The notes under the pieces are model-generated. The model was not told the origin of the DNA. It was given only the letters and a program-made list of their open reading frames with translations, and did no database searches. From Candidatus Binatia bacterium (GTDB lineage Bacteria > Desulfobacterota > Binatia > HRBIN30 > BPIQ01), in NCBI GenBank assembly GCA_026004195.1, contig BPIQ01000003.1, forward strand, positions 248,001-312,000: a DNA stretch of 64,000 bases, in the 5' to 3' direction. Position 1 is the first letter of the stretch. Every line of letters begins with the position of its first letter. Shown here piece by piece: positions 9,348 to 19,273 of the stretch. A program made the position numbers and the translations under genes.

Positions 9348-12300
9348 GTGAAGCTTTCGCGCGCGCTGCTTCCTCTTCGCCTGCTTTTTTTCGCAGCCGT
9401 CTTTTTTCCTCTTGTCGTCCCCCTCCGAGACGGCCGGGCCGAAGTTCCGAGCACTCTCCAGGGACGGTGCCTCCGTTCCCTCTACCGAGATTTCCTCCGA
9501 TCCGCCGTCCGGGAGCGCCGCGAGTTCCGCCGGTGCACGCGCGAGGCGATCACGGGCAAGATCGAGACGCCGGCACAACTCCAGGAGTGCCTCGGAGCGG
9601 ACGAAAAGGGCCGCATGGCCCGCCTTCTCGAGAAATCTCTCGAGCGCGACCGGTTGCGATGTCGCCCGTTGCGATGGACCCTCTTCCCTCCGGGGGCGCC
9701 TCCTCTCGAAGTCGGGGGAGAACGGCCCGCCTTCGGCTACACGAACGCCTGGAACGTCGTCGAGGCGGGACGCGGCGCCGTTCTCGGGCTCCTTCGTGAA
9801 ATCCTGGGAGACGACCCGGCGGGCGCTTTCGACGCTTCGGGCGCGGGGAGCTGCCAGAGAAAAACCCTTTCCACGGCGGCGAGCCTTCTCCTGACCGAAA
9901 TTCGCACTTTCCGTGCTTGCGTGGTGAAGGGCCTTCGGACGAAGACCCTCGACTCCCGGGAAGCCCTCGCGGCCTGTCTCGACGCCGTCTCGCAGGACGA
10001 GAAGGGAACCATCGCAAGGCGGGCGAGCGAGCTCGGACGCGAGATCGATCGACACTGCGAGGGAGCGGACCTCGCCACGGTCTTTCCCGGTGCCTGCGCC
10101 GGAGCTCCGGATTTTTCTGCGTGCGCGAGAGAGCGCGCGACCTGTCAGGTCTGCCGGGCCGTGGCCAGGGCCGCGGACGTCGAGCCCGACTGCGACGCTT
10201 TCGACAACGGAGTCGCCGACGGAAGCTGTGACGGCCGCTATCCGGAGACCTTCGACACGATGAGCCGGCTTCCCGCAACCGGAGTTCGCTACTACGTCGG
10301 GGGGCCGTGTGCGAGCAACTCGAACGACGGGAAGTCCCCCACCTGCGACGGCTCCGGCGCGGGTCCCTGGGCGGACTTTCTCCCGCTCCAGGCCGTTTCT
10401 CTCTCGCCGGGCGACACCGTGCTCGTGCGCGCCGGAGTCTACGACCTCTCCGCGATGGGGCTCGCGACGCTCGAACTCTCTTCGAGCGGCACGCCGACCG
10501 AGCCCATCCGCCTTTCCGCCTTTCCGGGGGAGACCCCGGTCCTCGACGGCGGAAAAAGCCTGGATGACCGGGACCCCGTCGTGCGCCTCACGGGGGCCTA
10601 CACGATCTTCGAGGGGTTCGAGGTCCGCGGGTGCGGCAAGATCTGCGTCGCCCTGTACGAAGGCGCGGACCACGTGCTTTTCCGAGACAACCGGGTCGTG
10701 GGCAGTGTCGAGGACGGACTCAAGCCGCTTCACGCCAAAAATATCCTGATCCTCGGGAACCGGTTCACGGGCTTCGCTCACGAGGCCATCGACGTCTGGG
10801 GGTCCCACGACGTGTGGATCGTGGGGAACGAATTTTTCGGGAACGACACGAGCTTCTCGCCGAGCTCGACGACCTGGGCCAAGGCGGGCTCGAGCCACGT
10901 CCTCTACGTCGAGAACGACTTCCACGACCTGCTCGTGGCAGGCCACGCGCTCCTTCTGGGCGGGTGCTGCTGGATGAACTGGGACCAGGAGGGAGGCCTC
11001 CTCCAGGACGAAGACGGCCAGTGGACACCGCAGCCCGTGGCGCGACAGGTGCGGGCGCTGCGCAACACGTTCACGGCGGTCGAGATCGACTTCTCGAAGG
11101 GCCAGCTCCTGCCGTCGGTCATCGGCGCCCAGGGGTGCCGGCACTGCGAAGCCTCCGGCAACGTCCTCGACGGGACGTGGGATGCCTTTTCGGCGAAGCC
11201 CTCGGCTTCGGACACCCAGCCCTGCTTCGCCGGCGATCCGTGCCAGGGGGCGGAGTGCACGTGCTCGTGGAGCGTTGCGCCCGACGACGTGACCTTCACG
11301 GGCAACACGGCGAGAAACGTCGTGCCGACGGACCCCGCCGGAACCGGAACTTCCAGGAGCCGATTTTTCTCCCTGTGGGACGGCTACGGCGGGGCACAAC
11401 TCGCCATCGACGGGAACACGTACTGTGCGGACGGACCCGAAGAGTTCGTCGCGGGAAGCTGGAGCGGGGGCTTCGCGGGCTGGCAGGCTCTCGGCTTCGA
11501 TCTCCGGTCTTCCTTTTCGAGCTGCGCCGCTCCCCCGGGCCAGCTCGCGGACTTCCGTCTCGTGCTCCAGGGCGAATACGTACCCTCCGAGGACGCGGCG
11601 CAACTCGAGTCTCTCTGCGTGACGAACCGTGCCTGGGCCGCGAACAGCCTCTGGCTTCTCTGCAGCAACGCGGCGCTCGGAGACGAGAACTCCACCGAGC
11701 GCGAGCTCATCGAAGCCTTCATCGCGACGGGCGACGAAGAAGAAGACGAGGCGGCCCTGGGCCAACGGCTCGACACTTCGATCCAGCTCGCTTCCACTCG
11801 CGGCTTCGACCCGAACACGACGGATTTCGTCCTCCTCAACTGCGAAGAGCCGGTACACCCGCGGAAATGGGGCGCCATCCTGAACCAGCAGTACCCGGAC
11901 CTCGAAGCCGCCTACTACGCGGCCCTGGCCCGGCGGATCCGCGTCGCCCGGAGCAGGCTCCCGAACGCGCTCCTGGCTCTCGGTCCCACGATTCGCGCGG
12001 ATCCCGACGGGGTTCTCGACGAGCAACTCGAAGTGCGGATGACGGGCTACCGGAACGCGGGTGCGGCCGGTGTCTACGACGAGCTCGATTGCCTCGAGCC
12101 CCGAGTCTACCTCGAGGAAGACACCTCGGGCGGGTATGCTACGACACGCGCCATGACGACGCTCGCCCTCGAGCTCTCCTCGACCCTCACGAAAACGACC
12201 GGCGAGACGCTTCCCCTCTGCGTGCTCTCGAGTGTCCGGCTCGGCGGGAACTCGAGCGTGGCGCCCGCGGCTCAGGCCCTCGCGCAGATCGATGCCGTGC

Positions 12301-12419
12301 GCGAGTTCGCCTCGCAAGCCGCAAACGTGCTTTTCCTCGGCTGGTGGGACGGTGCCTTCGACGCAGGGGTCCATCCCGGGTTTTTCTCGGCTCTCGACCT
12401 CTGCGACGGCTCCGGCTGA
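9348..12419 (+). CDS. Large secreted protein with right-handed beta-helix domain and glycosidase-like C-terminus
   Basis: 1023 aa, starting at GTG 9348. A signal peptide (LLPLRLLFFAAVFFPLVV) leads into a Cys-containing N-terminal region (about 40-290). A segment starting near residue 310 (YYVGGPCASNSNDG...FLPLQAVSLSPGDTVLVRAGVY) is typical of pectate-lyase-like right-handed beta-helix proteins of the DUF1565 type, continuing to about residue 640 with repeated N-rich turns (ILILGNRFTGF, VWIVGNEFFGND). The C-terminal third (about 720-1023) reads like an alpha/beta barrel (LADFRLVLQGEYVPS, VFLGWWDGAFD), perhaps a glycoside hydrolase, but no catalytic pair can be assigned. It is probably an extracellular polysaccharide-binding or polysaccharide-degrading protein. 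Confidence 0.65.
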   Translation: MKLSRALLPLRLLFFAAVFFPLVVPLRDGRAEVPSTLQGRCLRSLYRDFLRSAVRERREFRRCTREAITGKIETPAQLQECLGADEKGRMARLLEKSLERDRLRCRPLRWTLFPPGAPPLEVGGERPAFGYTNAWNVVEAGRGAVLGLLREILGDDPAGAFDASGAGSCQRKTLSTAASLLLTEIRTFRACVVKGLRTKTLDSREALAACLDAVSQDEKGTIARRASELGREIDRHCEGADLATVFPGACAGAPDFSACARERATCQVCRAVARAADVEPDCDAFDNGVADGSCDGRYPETFDTMSRLPATGVRYYVGGPCASNSNDGKSPTCDGSGAGPWADFLPLQAVSLSPGDTVLVRAGVYDLSAMGLATLELSSSGTPTEPIRLSAFPGETPVLDGGKSLDDRDPVVRLTGAYTIFEGFEVRGCGKICVALYEGADHVLFRDNRVVGSVEDGLKPLHAKNILILGNRFTGFAHEAIDVWGSHDVWIVGNEFFGNDTSFSPSSTTWAKAGSSHVLYVENDFHDLLVAGHALLLGGCCWMNWDQEGGLLQDEDGQWTPQPVARQVRALRNTFTAVEIDFSKGQLLPSVIGAQGCRHCEASGNVLDGTWDAFSAKPSASDTQPCFAGDPCQGAECTCSWSVAPDDVTFTGNTARNVVPTDPAGTGTSRSRFFSLWDGYGGAQLAIDGNTYCADGPEEFVAGSWSGGFAGWQALGFDLRSSFSSCAAPPGQLADFRLVLQGEYVPSEDAAQLESLCVTNRAWAANSLWLLCSNAALGDENSTERELIEAFIATGDEEEDEAALGQRLDTSIQLASTRGFDPNTTDFVLLNCEEPVHPRKWGAILNQQYPDLEAAYYAALARRIRVARSRLPNALLALGPTIRADPDGVLDEQLEVRMTGYRNAGAAGVYDELDCLEPRVYLEEDTSGGYATTRAMTTLALELSSTLTKTTGETLPLCVLSSVRLGGNSSVAPAAQALAQIDAVREFASQAANVLFLGWWDGAFDAGVHPGFFSALDLCDGSG

Positions 12420-12438
12420 AGGTGCGTCCCGCCGAAAC

Positions 12439-13074
12439 CTAGCCTGCCTCGCTCTGGCCGAGCCACTTCTTTACGGCGTGCTCGATCTCGCCCTCGTACC
12501 CGCGGAAGAAGTGGTCGGCACCGGAAAGGACCACGAGTTCGGTGACATCCTTCCCCGTGCAGTAGGCACGAGCGGCCTCCACGGCACAAAAGGAATCCGA
12601 GTCACCCACCACGAGCAAAGTCGGAACCTTCTCCGCGGACGGTACGGCCACGACGGAAAGCGGCGGCGCGACGAGCACGAGGCGGGCGACCGACCGGTCT
12701 TCCCGCGCCGCTCGCGCGCAAAGCGCGGCACCGAAGGAATATCCCGCGAGCCAGAGCGGCAGGTCGGGATGCCGGTTTCGCTGAAAAGCAAGAGCAGCCA
12801 GGACATCGCGGTACTCCCCCTCGCCGCCCGACCAGGCTCCCTGGCTCCCTCCCGCGCCGCGGAAGTCGAACCGCAGGGCCGAAGCGCCGGACTCGCAGAG
12901 AGCCCGGGCGAGGGCGACGACGACGTTGTTGTTCCGGTCGCCGCCGTAGAGAGGGTGCGGGTGACAGACGACGGCCGCGGCCCGGAGGCGTCCGGGTGGA
13001 GCGCAGAGGTCGCCTTCGAGGCGCAAGCCCTCCGAGGAGAAGGCGACCGGCTCCGAGTGGATGGCCTGGCTCAC
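12439..13074 (-). CDS. Alpha/beta hydrolase, COG2945-like
   Basis: A serine hydrolase of the small cytosolic COG2945 type. Motifs: CHPHPLYGG (oxyanion region), FDFRGAGGSQG, nucleophile GYSFGAAL, an Asp in VVGDSDSF and a late His in SGADHFF. The frame can be extended to a GTG at 13125, but the conserved part starts at HSEPVAFSSEGLRLEG, so GTG 13074 is the better start. No substrate can be assigned. Confidence 0.75.
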   Translation of the reverse strand: MSQAIHSEPVAFSSEGLRLEGDLCAPPGRLRAAAVVCHPHPLYGGDRNNNVVVALARALCESGASALRFDFRGAGGSQGAWSGGEGEYRDVLAALAFQRNRHPDLPLWLAGYSFGAALCARAAREDRSVARLVLVAPPLSVVAVPSAEKVPTLLVVGDSDSFCAVEAARAYCTGKDVTELVVLSGADHFFRGYEGEIEHAVKKWLGQSEAG

Positions 13075-13360
13075 CGCCCCGGGAGCTCCGCTTCCCTCGC
13101 CCGGGCGGAAAACGCGAAAGCGCACCCCGCGGGCCTCGTTTTGCGCGCGATCTGCAGCGGGCCGCCGACCGCGGCCGGGGAAGAAGCCCGCACAGGACCG
13201 AGCCAGCCGAGAGCCGCTCCACGCCGGCAGAACCTCCGTCCCGCTCGTTCGCTCCGGGCTTTCATTCGGCCCTCTGCGGGGAAAGCCGAGCCTTCGCGCG
13301 ACGGCTTTTCGCCCCGGGATTTCGAGCGCCGCGTTTTTCGACCGCCCGGGTTGCCACGGA

Positions 13361-15129
13361 CTATTCCTCCAGGTCTTCGTAGTACGGAAGGCGCACTTTC
13401 TTTCCTTCGCCTTTTTGCGCCTCCCCTTTTTCCTTCCGCTCCTTCTCCCCCTCCGCCGTCATGCCGCCCACCATCGCGATCGTGATCGGAGCGATCACCT
13501 TCGGATCGGTAAGCACGTTCACACAAGCCGGCTTTCCGCTCCCGAGCGCCCGCTCGAGCGCGGGCCGGAGCTCCTCGGGCCTCTCGACGTGCTCCGCGTG
13601 ACAGCCGAATCCCGCGGCGGCCAGATCGTAGCGCGTGGGCAGAAGCTCCGTGACGACGCGCTTTCCCCTCCCCGTAGATCAGGTCCTGACCGTGGGCCGA
13701 CATGCCCCACTGCCGGTCGTTGTTGACCACCGTCACGACGGGAAGACCGTGGCGCACCATCGTGTCGAACTCCGCGAAGTTGAGGCCCACCGAGCCGTCT
13801 CCCGTGACGCAAACGACGGTCTTTTCGGGATGGGCGACTTTCGCCGCGAGGGCGAAGGGCATCCCGGTTCCGAGGCAGCCGAGATACCCGTGCGAAAGCC
13901 AGTGTCCTCCCGCACGGACGCGCGCCACCATTTCCATCCAGAAGGCCGTCTCTCCCCCGTCGGCCACCAGGATCGCGTCCTCGGGCAGGACCGAAGCGAT
14001 CTCGCTCGCGAGCCGGTAGGGGTGAATCGGGGGATCGCGGCGTTCGAGCGCCTCGGCGAAAAGAAAGCGGTGTCCCTCCCGAACGGTACGCACCGCCTCG
14101 AGCCACTCCCCCCCGCCCGGGCCAGGTCTTGCCCCTCGCCTCGGCTTCGAGCGCCCGGAGCGCCTCCCGGCAGTCGGCTACGATCCCGAGATCGACGGTG
14201 CGGTTCCGCCCGATTTCCTCGCCCTCGATGTCCACCTGCACGATGCGCGCTTTCGGCGGGAAGATGCGGCCGCTCGCCGTGAAAAGCCCGAAGCGCGCGC
14301 CGAGGACCAGGACGAAGTCCGCTTCGCCCACCCCTGCACGCCCCAGGGCCGAGAAGTGGGCGAAGGACCCGCCGCAAAGCTCGTGCGAAGCCGGGACCAT
14401 CCCGTGCGCCTTCCCGTTCGAGAAAACCGGCACGCGTGTCGTCTCGGCAAAGCCGAGAAGCTCTTTCTCGCACCGGGAGAACCACGCGCCGCCGCCCACG
14501 AGGATCGCGGGACGTTCGGCTTCCGCGAGCCAGCGTACGACCTGTATCACGGCTTCGGGGCTCGGGGCAGGCGCCGTGTCGGGAAAGATTTTCTCGGGCA
14601 CCGTCGCCTTTTCTTCTTCCACGCGGGCGAAAAGGACGTCGATCGGAATTTCCACGAAGACGGGGCCGGGCCGCCCCGACCGGGCGACCCGCAGGGCCTG
14701 CGCGAGAAGGTCCGGAATCCGCTCCGTCCGCGTGATCCGATGGGCCCACTTCGTGAGCGGCGTGGCGACGGCGACCTGGTCGAAACCGCCCTGGAGCGGC
14801 AGGCGTTCCGCGTCCCGGAGAGGAGCCGCTCCGGCCAGAAAAACGACCGGAATCGCGTCCAGGTACGCGTTCGCGATCGCCGTGACGACGTCGGTGAAGC
14901 CGGGCCCCGCGGTCACCAGCGCCACACCGGTCTCGCCCGTCGTCCTCGCCCAGCCGTCGGCCGCGTGACCCGCGGCCTGCTCGTGCCGGGTGTCGACGAA
15001 GCGGATACCGTGGCCGCGGGCCGCCTGGTAGATGGCATCGAGGTGTCCCCCGTGCAGGGTGAAAATCGTCCGCACGCCCGCTTTCTCGAGGACGCGCAGG
15101 ACGAGTTCCCCTCCGTCGACTTTGGCCAT
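13361..15129 (-). CDS. Thiamine-diphosphate-dependent acetolactate synthase-like enzyme, two frameshifts
   Basis: Reads as one ThDP enzyme of the acetolactate synthase/benzaldehyde lyase/oxalyl-CoA decarboxylase superfamily. ATG at 15129 opens [14 protein letters not shown]. The cofactor-activating Glu is in [17 protein letters not shown], the central domain follows, and the ThDP/Mg motif is [13 protein letters not shown]...VVNNDRQWG. The frame shifts at the C7 run at 14108-14114 and again near 13668 after YGEGK. Restored, it ends PYYEDLEE with its stop at 13361-13363. Both shifts are single-base homopolymer indels, so a sequencing error is the simplest explanation; true pseudogenisation is possible. 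Restored length is about 588 aa, normal for the family. The substrate is unknown. Confidence 0.8.
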
Positions 15130-15249
15130 GGCTTCCTCCCCGTCGGACGCAAGGCGTACTATCGCCGAGCCGGGGAACGCAAGCCGGCCCGGTCTTTTCG
15201 CCGCACGCCTTTGCCTCTGCGCGCGCCCCTTTGCTATGCAAGCCCGTCC

Positions 15250-15501
15250 GTGAGTCCGACACCGAAAAAGGGCTCGGGGATCGAGGTCCTCAAGTGCCTC
15301 GACCCCGACTGTCGGGGTCTCCTCGCCTACGAGGTGACGAGCGGGAACGAGCTCGTGCTCGACCTCGCCTGGACGGCGGAGCGGGACGGCGACACCCTCT
15401 ACTTTCCGTGCCCCAAGTGCGGGGGGCGCAACATTCTCGAACCCACGACGGCGCAGGACGGGCGTACGACCTACCGGGTCGTGCGCTACGAGAGGGGCTG
15501 A
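15250..15501 (+). CDS. Small zinc-ribbon-like protein, 83 aa
   Basis: GTG at 15250 opens [21 protein letters not shown]. Two cysteine pairs (CLDPDC and CPKCGG) could bind one zinc ion. A hydrophilic middle lacks membrane segments. It stops two bases before the dapL start, so it is probably translationally coupled. It may be a small accessory protein; its function is unknown. Confidence 0.6.
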   Translation: MSPTPKKGSGIEVLKCLDPDCRGLLAYEVTSGNELVLDLAWTAERDGDTLYFPCPKCGGRNILEPTTAQDGRTTYRVVRYERG

Positions 15502-15503
15502 AG

Positions 15504-16733
15504 ATGGCGCGTATCAACGAACACTACCGGAAACTCAGGGCAGGCTACCTCTTTCCGGAGATCGCCCGGCGCGTCGCGGCCTTCGCGGAAAAGCACCCCC
15601 GAGCCCCGATCCTGCGGCTCGGAATCGGGGACGTGACCGAGCCGCTTCCGGCTGCCGTCGTCGAAGCCATGCGGCGGGCCGTCGAGGAAATGGGGCGGCG
15701 GGAGACCTTCCGCGGCTACGGGCCCGAACAGGGCTACGAGTTCCTGCGCCAGGCCATCGCCGAGAACGACTACCGTGCGCGCGGGATCGAAGTGGAGCCG
15801 GACGAGATCTTCGTCTCCGACGGGTCGAAGTGCGACACGGGCAACATCCTCGACATCTTCGGGCTCGAGAACACCGTGGCCGTGCTCGACCCGGTCTACC
15901 CCGTCTACGTCGACACGAACGTCATGGCGGGAAGGACGGGTCCCCCGGACGAAACGGGGCGGTATGCGGGTCTCGTCTACATCCCGCTCACGCGCGAGAA
16001 CGGCTTCGTCCCCGAACCGCCGAAGACGAAGGTCGACCTGGTCTACCTCTGTTACCCCAACAACCCCACGGGCACCGTCGCGACGCGCGAGACGCTCCGC
16101 GCCTGGGTGGACTACGCCCGGCGGCACGGCTCGGTCCTCTTTTTCGACGCGGCGTACGAAGCGTACGTCACCGAAGAAGGCATCCCCCGTTCGATCTACG
16201 AGATCGACGGAGCCAGGGAAGTGGCGATCGAGTTCCGGAGCTTCAGCAAGACGGCCGGCTTCACCGGTGTCCGCTGCGCTTTCACCGTCGTGCCGAAAAC
16301 GCTCTACGGCACGACCGCCGGGGGCGACCGAGAGCCGATCCACCCGCTCTGGTACCGGCGGCAGACCACGAAATTCAACGGCGTTTCCTACGTCGTGCAA
16401 CGGGGCGCCGAGGCCGTCTACTCGACCGAAGGCAAAGCGCAGGTGCGCCGTCTTCTCGACTTCTACCTCGGGAACGCCCGTATCCTGCGCGAAGGTCTCG
16501 AACGCGCCGGCTTCGAAGTCTACGGAGGCGTGAACGCCCCCTACGTCTGGTTCCGCACACCCGACGGGCTCGGGAGCTGGGAGTTCTTCGACCTCCTGCT
16601 CGAGAAGGCCCATCTGGTGGGCACGCCGGGAAGCGGCTTCGGTCCGAGCGGAGAAGGGTACTTTCGGCTGAGCGCCTTCCAGAGCCGGGAGAACGTGGAA
16701 GAGGCCGTGCGCCGTCTCGAACGCCTGCGCTGA
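15504..16733 (+). CDS. dapL: LL-diaminopimelate aminotransferase
   Basis: PLP-dependent class I/II aminotransferase of 409 aa that makes LL-diaminopimelate directly from tetrahydrodipicolinate for lysine and peptidoglycan synthesis. Family signatures: start [50 protein letters not shown], and the PLP Lys249 in [10 protein letters not shown]. Its length and N-terminus match DapL rather than general aspartate aminotransferases. The transaminase route is typical of Chlamydia, cyanobacteria, plants and several deltaproteobacterial lineages. Confidence 0.95.
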   Translation: MARINEHYRKLRAGYLFPEIARRVAAFAEKHPRAPILRLGIGDVTEPLPAAVVEAMRRAVEEMGRRETFRGYGPEQGYEFLRQAIAENDYRARGIEVEPDEIFVSDGSKCDTGNILDIFGLENTVAVLDPVYPVYVDTNVMAGRTGPPDETGRYAGLVYIPLTRENGFVPEPPKTKVDLVYLCYPNNPTGTVATRETLRAWVDYARRHGSVLFFDAAYEAYVTEEGIPRSIYEIDGAREVAIEFRSFSKTAGFTGVRCAFTVVPKTLYGTTAGGDREPIHPLWYRRQTTKFNGVSYVVQRGAEAVYSTEGKAQVRRLLDFYLGNARILREGLERAGFEVYGGVNAPYVWFRTPDGLGSWEFFDLLLEKAHLVGTPGSGFGPSGEGYFRLSAFQSRENVEEAVRRLERLR

Positions 16734-16790
16734 GCCGATGCGCGACGCACCCCGTTTGCGGAAGTTCTCCCGAGCATCCTGCGCCCTGCC

Positions 16791-17453
16791 ATGAACCTCG
16801 TGCACGCCCTTTACGAACCCGAGGGCCCCGGCCCCCATCCGACGCTCCTCGCCCTTCACGGCTGGGGGGCGAACGCCCTCGACCTCCTCGGCCTCGCCCC
16901 TCATCTCGCCGGTGGACGCTTTCTCCTCCTCTGCCCCCAGGGGCCCGTGGAAGTTCCGCTGGGGCCCGCCACGGGTTACGGCTGGTTCCCCATCACCACG
17001 GGAGCGCCACCCGACCCCGCCGCTTTCGAAGAAGCGCTCGGGGCGCTCCGCGCGTTTCTCGACCAGGCGGTCGAGCGCTACCCCGTCCGGCGCGAAAAGC
17101 TCGCCGTCCTGGGTTTCAGCCAGGGAGGTGTCATGGCCTACGCCCTGGCTTTCTCGCAACCCGAGCGTTTTTCGGCGCTCGCGGCCCTGAGCTCCTGGTT
17201 TCCCGATCTTTTGGCCGAGCGGTTTCGGCCCCGGGCTCCCATTACGCTTCCCACGCTCGTCCACCACGGGAGCCAGGACCCCCTCGTTCCCGTCGAGCGC
17301 GGGCGGCAGTCGGTCGAAAACCTCCGCTCGCTCGGCGTGCCGGTCACCTACCGGGAGTTCGACATGGGGCACGAGATCACCCCACGGAGCCTCGCCGCCC
17401 TTTCGGACTGGCTCCGAGAGAAAGTGATCTCCCCGATCTGGACGCCGGGCTGA
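16791..17453 (+). CDS. Phospholipase/carboxylesterase family protein
   Basis: 220 aa. LHGWGAN oxyanion segment, LCPQGP after strand 4, nucleophile GFSQGG (Ser110), HHGSQDPLVP with the catalytic Asp, and GHEITP with the catalytic His. These are the motifs of the Abhydrolase_2 group (YpfH/EstB-like carboxylesterases). Cytosolic, with no signal peptide. Confidence 0.85.
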   Translation: MNLVHALYEPEGPGPHPTLLALHGWGANALDLLGLAPHLAGGRFLLLCPQGPVEVPLGPATGYGWFPITTGAPPDPAAFEEALGALRAFLDQAVERYPVRREKLAVLGFSQGGVMAYALAFSQPERFSALAALSSWFPDLLAERFRPRAPITLPTLVHHGSQDPLVPVERGRQSVENLRSLGVPVTYREFDMGHEITPRSLAALSDWLREKVISPIWTPG

Positions 17454-17459
17454 CCTCGC

Positions 17460-17603
17460 TCACCCCGGGCCGTGGAGCCGGAAAACGCGCTGCGGTTCGC
17501 GAAAGCCCTCGAGTTCGAGCTCGCCCACCTCTTCGAAGCCGAACGCGGCGCCGAGCTCGGCGAGCAGTGTCTTCTGGCCCGCGCTCCCGTCGAGAACCCC
17601 CAT
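17460..17603 (-). pseudogene. C-terminal remnant of a class III adenylate/guanylate cyclase
   Basis: A 47-codon frame after the SDR stop, encoding MGVLDGSAGQKTLLAELG followed by FGFEEVGELELEGFREPQRVFRLHGPG and a stop. The second half has the typical tail of class III nucleotide cyclase domains, where a short beta hairpin with the consensus G-x-x-x-L-K-G-F-x-x-P-x-x-x-Y-R-L ends the domain. The catalytic part is absent. It may be translated as a free peptide or be non-functional debris of a deleted gene. Confidence 0.45.
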
Positions 17604-17618
17604 GGGCCCGACCTTCGC

Positions 17619-18389
17619 TCAGCCCACCATCGTGAGCCCGCCGCTCACGCTGAGCACCTGTCCCGTGACGAAGTCCGCGTCCGGCGAGCAGAAAAACGCC
17701 ACGGCCGCGGCGACCTCCTCGGGCCTGGCGAGCCTCCGGAGCGGGGTCGCACGCCGGATGGCCTCGACGATCTTCGCCCCTTCGGGACCCCTCGTGACTT
17801 CCTCGAGAAGCGGCGTTTCCGTCGGCCCGGGCGAGACGACGTTCACGTTGATCGAGTACGGCGCGAGCTCGCGTGCCAGGGTCTTGGCGAAAGACACGAG
17901 CCCGCCCTTGCACGCGGAGTAGACGGCCTCGCCGCTGCTGCCGACGCGGCCGGCGTCGGAACCGATGAAGACGATCTTCCCTCCGCGATCGCGGATCATG
18001 TCGTCGAGAACGGCTCTCGTCGTGTGGATCGCCCCCCGCAGGTTGACCGCGATCACGCGGTCCCAGAAATCGGGAGTGTTCCGGACGAAGGGTTCGATTC
18101 GGTCCCAGCCGGCGTTGTTGACGAGAATCCCGGGGCCACCCCAGCTCCGCCGGAGCTCCTCGACCCCCGCCGTCACCTCGTCGAAATCCGTCACGTCGGC
18201 CCGGAGGGCCAGCGCCTGCCCTCCCTTCGCGCGGACGCGCGCCACGGTTTCCTCGGCACCTTCGATCCGGACGTCGAGAACGGCCACGCGCGCCCCTTCC
18301 GCCGCGAGCCGCTCGGCGATGGCTCTCCCGATCCCGCTACCCCCGCCCGTGACGAGCGCCGTTTTGCCTTCGAGACGACGGGGAGTCAT
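17619..18389 (-). CDS. Short-chain dehydrogenase/reductase, FabG/BadH-like
   Basis: 256 aa. NAD(P)-binding GGGSGIG, DVRIEGAEE at the end of strand 2 (the Asp suggests NAD preference), NNAGW, catalytic Ser in FIGSDAG, and the Tyr-Lys pair in YSACKGG. The sequence resembles 3-oxoacyl-ACP reductases and 2-hydroxycyclohexanecarboxyl-CoA dehydrogenase (BadH). It starts five bases after the ccmD stop and is probably the last gene of that transcript. Confidence 0.85.
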   Translation of the reverse strand: MTPRRLEGKTALVTGGGSGIGRAIAERLAAEGARVAVLDVRIEGAEETVARVRAKGGQALALRADVTDFDEVTAGVEELRRSWGGPGILVNNAGWDRIEPFVRNTPDFWDRVIAVNLRGAIHTTRAVLDDMIRDRGGKIVFIGSDAGRVGSSGEAVYSACKGGLVSFAKTLARELAPYSINVNVVSPGPTETPLLEEVTRGPEGAKIVEAIRRATPLRRLARPEEVAAAVAFFCSPDADFVTGQVLSVSGGLTMVG

Positions 18390-18394
18390 CGAAC

Positions 18395-18544
18395 TCAGGG
18401 GCCTTCGCGGCCCCGAAGAAGCTGCCGGAGTTCCTCGATTTCACGCTCGAGCCGGCGATTTCTCCGCGAGAGCAGGTGAATGTAGAAAAAGAGGAGAATC
18501 CACACTGCCGTGTACGCGGCGAAGAGGAAATCGAGCCGAGACAT
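18395..18544 (-). CDS. ccmD: Heme exporter protein CcmD
   Basis: 49 aa: a single membrane helix (FLFAAYTAVWILLFFYIHLL) followed by a basic, coiled tail (RRNRRLEREIEELRQLL). This size, topology and position after ccmC are characteristic of CcmD, the small subunit that helps release holo-CcmE from the CcmABCD complex. The start at 18544 leaves an 11-base gap to ccmC. Confidence 0.85.
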   Translation of the reverse strand: MSRLDFLFAAYTAVWILLFFYIHLLSRRNRRLEREIEELRQLLRGREGP

Positions 18545-18555
18545 CGATTCCTTCC

Positions 18556-19263
18556 TTACGCTTCCCAGGCTCTCTGCCGCAAGCGGACCACTTCCTCCCC
18601 GAGCCGTGCGCTCTCGTACCGGAGCCAGAGGAGGAGGGAGAAGAGGAGAAAAAAGGCCAGAAACGAGACGGCGAGCGTGAGCCGCATGCGCGGGTCCTCG
18701 AGGCCGCTTCCGCCCTCGCGCGTCACGATCACGGCCGGATGGATGGTCCTCCACCAGTAGACCGAACGGTTGATGATGGGGACGTCGATGGCACCCACGA
18801 TACCGAGGACGGCGGCGTAGCGTGCCGCTTGCTCGCTCGAGGGCGCCAGGTTCCGGAGCATGAGGTAAGCCGCCAGGATGAGCCAGAGAACGAGCGTGGA
18901 GGTGAGCCTCGCGTCCCAGGTCCACCAGGTGCCCCAGATCGGCTTCGCCCAGATCGGTCCCGTCGTCAGCACGATGCTACAGAAGAGGAGACCCAGCTCG
19001 GCGGCCGAGTGCGCGAGACGGTCCCAGACGGCGGACCCGCGCCAGAGAAAGAGAGCGCTGGCCGCGGCGAGGACCCCGGTCGCAACGAACGTCAGGATGG
19101 CGCTCGGCACGTGGAAGTAGAAAATTCTCTGGACCACGCCCTGGTAGCGGTCGCTCGGAACGTAGACGAAGACCAGGTAGAGGGCGGCCGCCATCGCGAG
19201 AAACGTGGCCGCGGGCAGTACCGTCTCCGCGAACCGACGCAAGAGAACTCCCGTCTGCGTCAC
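18556..19263 (-). CDS. ccmC: Heme exporter subunit CcmC
   Basis: 235 aa with six predicted membrane helices. The periplasmic tryptophan-rich heme-handling motif WGTWWTWDARL is present, as are the flanking His residues in YFHVPSA and TIHPAVI that ligate heme. CcmC delivers heme to CcmE in cytochrome c maturation system I. It is followed by ccmD and lies ten bases after the ccmB stop. Confidence 0.93.
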   Translation of the reverse strand: MTQTGVLLRRFAETVLPAATFLAMAAALYLVFVYVPSDRYQGVVQRIFYFHVPSAILTFVATGVLAAASALFLWRGSAVWDRLAHSAAELGLLFCSIVLTTGPIWAKPIWGTWWTWDARLTSTLVLWLILAAYLMLRNLAPSSEQAARYAAVLGIVGAIDVPIINRSVYWWRTIHPAVIVTREGGSGLEDPRMRLTLAVSFLAFFLLFSLLLWLRYESARLGEEVVRLRQRAWEA

Positions 19264-19273
19264 ACCTCGCCCC

